Source: Vibrio tasmaniensis (lineage in GTDB: Bacteria > Pseudomonadota > Gammaproteobacteria > Enterobacterales > Vibrionaceae). Taken from it: 64,000 bases of DNA. The position numbers were made by a program, and so were the translations under genes. How positions within the stretch are numbered: the stretch's first letter is position 1; the number at the start of each line of letters is the position of its first letter. The stretch lies in the NCBI RefSeq assembly GCF_024347635.1, contig NZ_AP025511.1:1302001-1366000 (forward strand). The letters are read 5' to 3'. Of this stretch, positions 62,279 through 64,000 are shown piece by piece. The notes under the pieces were generated by a model. It did no database searches. It worked only from the letters and a program-made list of their open reading frames with translations, and was not told the DNA's origin.

Positions 62279-64000
62279 TTAGTCTTCGTAGTTATCGATG
62301 CTTGGGCAAGAACAGATTAGGTTACGGTCGCCGTATACGTTGTCTACACGGTTAACTGTTGGCCAGTACTTCGAATTCTTGGTTGCTTTCGATGGGAAGC
62401 AAGCCAGTTCGCGAGAGTAAGGACGATCCCATTCTGCGCCTGAAAGGTCAACTTGTGTGTGCGGTGCGTTCACTAGAGGGTTGTTGTCTAGTGGCCATTC
62501 ACCCGCTTTCACTGCTGCCATTTCGTGACGGATTGCGATCATCGCTTCACAGAAACGGTCTAGCTCTTCTAAATCTTCAGATTCAGTTGGCTCTACCATT
62601 AGTGTGCCCGCTACTGGGAAAGACATAGTCGGTGCGTGGAAACCGAAGTCCATTAGACGCTTAGCAATATCTTCTTCGCTGATACCAGTGTCTTCTTTAA
62701 GTGGACGAATATCGATAATACATTCGTGCGCTACGCGGCCGTTAGTGCCACGGTAAAGAACAGGGTAGTGAGGACGTAGTTTTTCCATCACGTAGTTCGC
62801 GTTCAGAATCGCTACTTTCGTTGCGTCTGTTAGGCCAGGTTCGCCCATCATTGCGATGTAAGCCCAAGAGATAGGTAGAATTGAAGCACTACCTAGATCT
62901 GCTGCTGATACCGCGTAGTCTGAACCTTGTACACCGTTTTCGATGTGACCTGGTAGGAAAGGTGCTAGGTGCGATTTAACACCGATAGGACCCATACCTG
63001 GACCGCCGCCACCGTGTGGGATACAGAATGTTTTGTGTAGGTTCAAGTGAGATACGTCTGAACCAATGAAGCCAGGTGAAGTTAGGCCTACTTGAGCGTT
63101 CATGTTCGCGCCGTCTAGGTAAACCTGACCGCCCGTTGCGTGTACTTGTTCACACACTTCTTTCACTTGCTCTTCGTATACGCCGTGCGTAGAAGGGTAA
63201 GTGATCATGATGCTTGATAGGTTGTCTTTGTGCTTCTCGATTTTCGCTGCTAGGTCTGTCATGTCGATGTTGCCATCTTCATCACACTTAACAACCACTA
63301 CCTTCATTGAAACCATAGATGCTGTTGCAGGGTTAGTACCGTGCGCAGAGCTTGGAATCAGACAAACGTTACGGTGAGCTTCACCGCGGCTTGCGTGGTA
63401 ACGTTGAATCGCGATTAGACCTGCGTATTCGCCAGATGCACCAGAGTTAGGCTGTAGTGAGAAATCGTCGTAACCGGTAATTTCACAAAGCTTCTCTTTT
63501 AGATCTTTTGCTAGTGCCGTGTAACCAGCCGCTTGCTCTAGAGGTGCGAATGGGTGAATAGAACCAAACTCAGGCCATGTTACTGGAATCATCTCAGCAG
63601 CAGCGTTCAGCTTCATCGTACAGCTGCCCAGTGGGATCATGCCGTGCGTTAGTGAGAAGTCTTTGTTCTCAAGCTGTTTTAGGTAACGCATCATTTGCGT
63701 TTCACTGTGGTGCGTGTTGAATACTGGGTGAGTTAGGAACTCTGATTCGCGACGGCAGTTTTCTGGAATTGCTGCAAACTCATTTGATGCAATGTCAGAA
63801 GATAGTGCTTGAACGTCTTCTTTCACGTCGAAGATAGCGAACAGTGAGTTTACGTCGTCGATCGTTGTTGTTTCGTCTAAGCTGATACCGATCTTACCAT
63901 TACCTTCTTTACCTTGAAGTAAGCGAAGGTTGATGTCTGCTGCTTGCGCTTTCGCGTACAGTGCATCTGTCTTGTCTTCTGTGTTTAGCGTGATGGTATC
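62279..64000 (-). CDS. gcvP: Glycine dehydrogenase (decarboxylating), C-terminal part
   Basis: The frame runs off the right edge of the window, so only the C-terminal roughly 573 of about 955 residues are present. It contains the PLP-lysine motif in LNLHKTFCIPHGGGGPGMGPIGV and ends with the conserved DRNLICSCPSIDNYED. GcvP is the P-protein of the glycine cleavage system: it decarboxylates glycine and passes the aminomethyl group to the lipoylated H-protein (GcvH). It is usually last in the gcv operon. Its terminator, about 20 bp past the stop, is split by the IS4-family element. Confidence 0.96.
   Translation of the reverse strand, partial: DTITLNTEDKTDALYAKAQAADINLRLLQGKEGNGKIGISLDETTTIDDVNSLFAIFDVKEDVQALSSDIASNEFAAIPENCRRESEFLTHPVFNTHHSETQMMRYLKQLENKDFSLTHGMIPLGSCTMKLNAAAEMIPVTWPEFGSIHPFAPLEQAAGYTALAKDLKEKLCEITGYDDFSLQPNSGASGEYAGLIAIQRYHASRGEAHRNVCLIPSSAHGTNPATASMVSMKVVVVKCDEDGNIDMTDLAAKIEKHKDNLSSIMITYPSTHGVYEEQVKEVCEQVHATGGQVYLDGANMNAQVGLTSPGFIGSDVSHLNLHKTFCIPHGGGGPGMGPIGVKSHLAPFLPGHIENGVQGSDYAVSAADLGSASILPISWAYIAMMGEPGLTDATKVAILNANYVMEKLRPHYPVLYRGTNGRVAHECIIDIRPLKEDTGISEEDIAKRLMDFGFHAPTMSFPVAGTLMVEPTESEDLEELDRFCEAMIAIRHEMAAVKAGEWPLDNNPLVNAPHTQVDLSGAEWDRPYSRELACFPSKATKNSKYWPTVNRVDNVYGDRNLICSCPSIDNYED

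Overview
The window looks like a Vibrio chromosome, most likely a Splendidus-clade or related marine Vibrio and probably chromosome II. The reasons are moderate G+C, a vxrABC locus (DUF3404 sensor kinase, response regulator, DUF2861 protein), D-serine dehydratase, gcvP, and a run of integron cassettes separated by attC sites of the Vibrio type. No integron integrase is present in the window. Species assignment is inference.

Region 1 (1-31950) is a giant secreted-protein locus. A 6,696-residue protein (7794-27884), built almost entirely of about 95-residue cadherin-like repeats, is divergently transcribed from a six-gene operon (7607 to 1). That operon encodes, in order, an HPt-like protein, an HlyD-type adaptor, a two-transmembrane hybrid-kinase-like protein with receiver domains, a TolC-type outer-membrane protein and two ABC subunits. 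The layout resembles the atypical RtxB/D/E type I secretion systems with two ABC proteins. The HPt-like protein has Lys where the phosphorylated His should be, and the kinase-like protein has Tyr at its His site and no recognisable nucleotide-binding boxes. Only its last receiver domain is intact. This looks like a non-catalytic phosphorelay scaffold built into a secretion operon and is my leading candidate for an undescribed system. Downstream lie a small unknown protein, an RpoS-like sigma factor, an intact HPt protein and a receiver/TPR-like protein.

Region 2 (32118-49070) is ordinary accessory chromosome: an EmrAB-like efflux pair with a divergent LysR regulator, a secreted glycoside-hydrolase-like protein next to vxrABC, an MFS permease facing dsdA, a nucleotidyltransferase-like protein, two small lipoproteins, a LysE/RhtB exporter and a MATE efflux pump with a MerR-like promoter.

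Region 3 (about 49160-60540) is a decaying integron cassette array. Its cassettes encode a PD-(D/E)xK-like nuclease, three toxin-antitoxin pairs (RelBE-like, HTH-YhfG/Fic and YefM/YoeB), a cupin, a DUF2867-like protein, an HExxH lipoprotein and a zinc-ribbon membrane protein. Insertion sequences repeatedly hit the attC sites: an IS91-like transposase with a tyrosine recombinase, a complete IS1111-type IS110 element with a frameshifted transposase placed exactly inside an attC core, a truncated IS110-family transposase inside another attC, and a solitary IS1111 end in a third.

Region 4 (60590-64000) contains a 35-residue Cys-Cys membrane protein behind a clear CueR-type copper promoter, an IS4-family element that has split a terminator hairpin with a 12-bp target duplication, and the 3' part of gcvP.
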